From CAG-826 sp964654155 (GTDB taxonomy: Bacteria; Bacillota_I; Bacilli_A; RFN20; CAG-826): a DNA stretch of 5,989 bases. Below, in pieces: positions 5,144 to 5,989 of the stretch (the first letter of the stretch is position 1; every line of letters begins with the position of its first letter). The notes below the pieces were generated by a model. It was given only the letters and a program-made list of their open reading frames with translations, was not told where the DNA came from and did not search any database. Both the position numbers and the translations under genes were made by a program. The DNA lies in the NCBI GenBank assembly GCA_964654155.1, contig CAZZGL010000067.1:1-5989 (forward strand). The letters run 5' to 3'.

Positions 5144-5785
5144 CTATTTAGCAAATAATTTTGGTCCTGAACTTGTGCCTATACGAGTTGCACCTGCTTC
5201 AACCATTTTTACTAAATCTTCGTAAGTACGAATTCCTCCACTAGCCTTAACTCCGCAGCGATCACCAACAGTTTTTCTCATTAAGCTCACTGCATGTGCA
5301 GTTGCGCCACCTGTAGAAAAACCAGTTGATGTTTTCACAAAATCGGCACCAGCTTTAACAGATAATTCACTCGCGCGAACAATTTCTTCATCACTTAATA
5401 AACATGTCTCTAAAATAACTTTTAATACTTTACCTTTACATGCATTTCTAATATCTTTTATTTCTTGATAAACATATTCATCATTACCCGCTTTTAATTG
5501 AGAAACATTAATTACCATGTCAATTTCATCTGCGCCTTCTTCAACAGCTTCTTTTGTTTCAAAAACTTTAACATTTTTTAAAGTTGCACCTAAAGGAAAT
5601 CCAATAACTGTACATACTTTAACATTGCTATCATGAAGTAATTTAACGCATAAAGGAATAAATGAAGGATTAACACAAACACTCATAAAATCAAATTGTT
5701 TAGCTTCCATACAAAGCTTTTCAACATCTTCGATTGAGGCATCTGGTTTTAAAATTGTGTGATCAATTAATTTGTTATAATTCAT
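5144..5785 (-). CDS. deoC: Deoxyribose-phosphate aldolase (DERA)
   Basis: Complete 213-aa class I aldolase that converts 2-deoxy-D-ribose 5-phosphate to D-glyceraldehyde 3-phosphate and acetaldehyde in the cytoplasm, linking deoxynucleoside breakdown to glycolysis. Expected motifs are present: L-I-D-H-T (Asp8), V-C-V-N-P (Cys37), V-I-G-F-P-L-G at 60-66, E-I-D-M-V-I-N with Asp89, the Schiff-base lysine Lys151 in F-V-K-T-S-T-G-F, the second lysine Lys180 in G-V-K-A-S-G-G-I-R-T, and the phosphate-binding G-A-T-R-I-G-T-S-S-G near the end. The length is close to the Bacilli enzyme (about 220 aa), so it should be active. The ATG is supported by AGGTG (5792-5796) six bases upstream and by the normal N-terminus. 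It has its own promoter. No other deo genes or nucleoside transporter are adjacent in this window. Stop is TAG. Confidence 0.97.
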   Translation of the reverse strand: MNYNKLIDHTILKPDASIEDVEKLCMEAKQFDFMSVCVNPSFIPLCVKLLHDSNVKVCTVIGFPLGATLKNVKVFETKEAVEEGADEIDMVINVSQLKAGNDEYVYQEIKDIRNACKGKVLKVILETCLLSDEEIVRASELSVKAGADFVKTSTGFSTGGATAHAVSLMRKTVGDRCGVKASGGIRTYEDLVKMVEAGATRIGTSSGPKLFAK

Positions 5786-5808
5786 AGTTACACCTGCTTT
5801 CTATTCAT

Positions 5809-5836
5809 ATTCTACCATGTTTTATATTTCTTTCAA
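5809..5836 (-). promoter_or_regulatory. Sigma-A promoter of deoC with extended -10
   Basis: On the minus strand, TTGAAA (5831-5836) and TAGAAT (5809-5814) are separated by 16 bases, with TGG just before the -10 box (extended -10). Transcription would start near 5802, leaving a very short leader before ATG 5785. No obvious DeoR-type operator repeat is seen around it. Confidence 0.7.
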
Positions 5837-5870
5837 TAAAGACAATTTAAATAATCAAAAAATAAAAGTT

Positions 5871-5904
5871 AAAAAAAGCAGTAATAAATTTAAATCATTA
5901 CCGC
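5871..5904 (-). terminator. Intrinsic terminator of rpmF
   Basis: On the minus strand, GCGGTAAT (5897-5904) pairs with ATTACTGC (5878-5885), an 8-bp stem with one G-U pair and an 11-base A/T loop. Seven T residues (5871-5877) follow directly. It starts 11 bases after the rpmF stop and separates rpmF from deoC. Confidence 0.85.
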
Positions 5905-5915
5905 AAATTTAAAAA

Positions 5916-5989
5916 CTATTTACTTTTTTTAGTCTTCTTTTCTTTGACGACTGCGTTACCATCATAGTATCCGCATTCTGGACAAACTC
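5916..5989 (-). CDS. rpmF: 50S ribosomal protein L32, C-terminal part (cut by window edge)
   Basis: Only the last 23 codons and the TAG stop lie inside the window; the start is beyond position 5989. They read V-C-P-E-C-G-Y-Y-D-G-N-A-V-V and then a lysine-rich tail. This matches the end of L32, whose second zinc-binding Cys pair has the form C-P-x-C-G-x-Y. The first Cys pair would be upstream of the window. The reading frame is set by the stop and by the Cys motif (codons in register with 5987). The Lys-rich tail K-E-K-K-T-K-K-S-K is a little longer than in some relatives. A terminator follows. Confidence 0.85.
   Translation of the reverse strand, partial: VCPECGYYDGNAVVKEKKTKKSK

Noticed and set aside
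1..5989. CRISPR array, tRNA, rRNA or insertion sequence
   Set aside because: No regularly spaced repeats, tRNA-like cloverleaf, rRNA stretch, transposase or terminal inverted repeats were recognised.

Overview
The window is strongly A+T-rich (about three quarters by eye). It has short intergenic gaps, SD-led starts and sigma-A-like promoters of the TTGAAA/TATAAT type. These traits, plus rpsU, yqfC/yqfD, deoC, rpmF and two lipoproteins, suggest a low-GC Bacillota or Mycoplasmatota-related bacterium of the Bacilli, for example an uncultured gut lineage. The exact taxon is inference. All eight Trp codons I checked are TGG and all eight visible stops are TAA or TAG, which fits the standard bacterial code better than the Mycoplasma code.

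Layout, left to right. (1) Positions 1-2440 hold two divergent lipoprotein genes around a 212-bp spacer that carries a promoter for each. The left one (minus strand, 266 aa) has a lipobox, a Cna-B/transthyretin-like beta domain and a PPC-like C-terminal beta domain. The right one (plus strand, 446 aa) has a lipobox, a Thr/Pro-rich spacer with four 5-residue repeats, a Big_2 immunoglobulin-like domain and about three further beta modules. Each gene is followed by a hairpin terminator. (2) Positions 2439-4731 hold a tight minus-strand group, yqfC > yqfD > a C39 peptidase/six-TM protein. The first two are sporulation-family proteins. The third looks like the front half of a peptidase-containing ABC exporter with no ATPase domain. 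(3) Positions 4752-5041 hold rpsU (ribosomal protein S21, 57 aa), with its own promoter, SD and a clear intrinsic terminator. (4) Positions 5144-5836 hold deoC (deoxyribose-phosphate aldolase) with its own promoter. (5) The right edge cuts rpmF (ribosomal protein L32), of which only the C-terminal 23 residues and a terminator are present.

In Bacillus subtilis the order is rpsU-yqeY-(yqeZ-yqfA-yqfB)-yqfC-yqfD-phoH, so the rpsU-yqfC-yqfD run here is a contracted version of a known block. The C39/six-TM gene sits where phoH would be expected.

The most interesting points are: the ATPase-less C39/six-TM protein with a complete catalytic set, next to yqfCD; a YqfD about 90 residues shorter than usual; and an rpsU terminator lying inside the apparent 5' end of the yqfC reading frame, which moves the likely yqfC start downstream.
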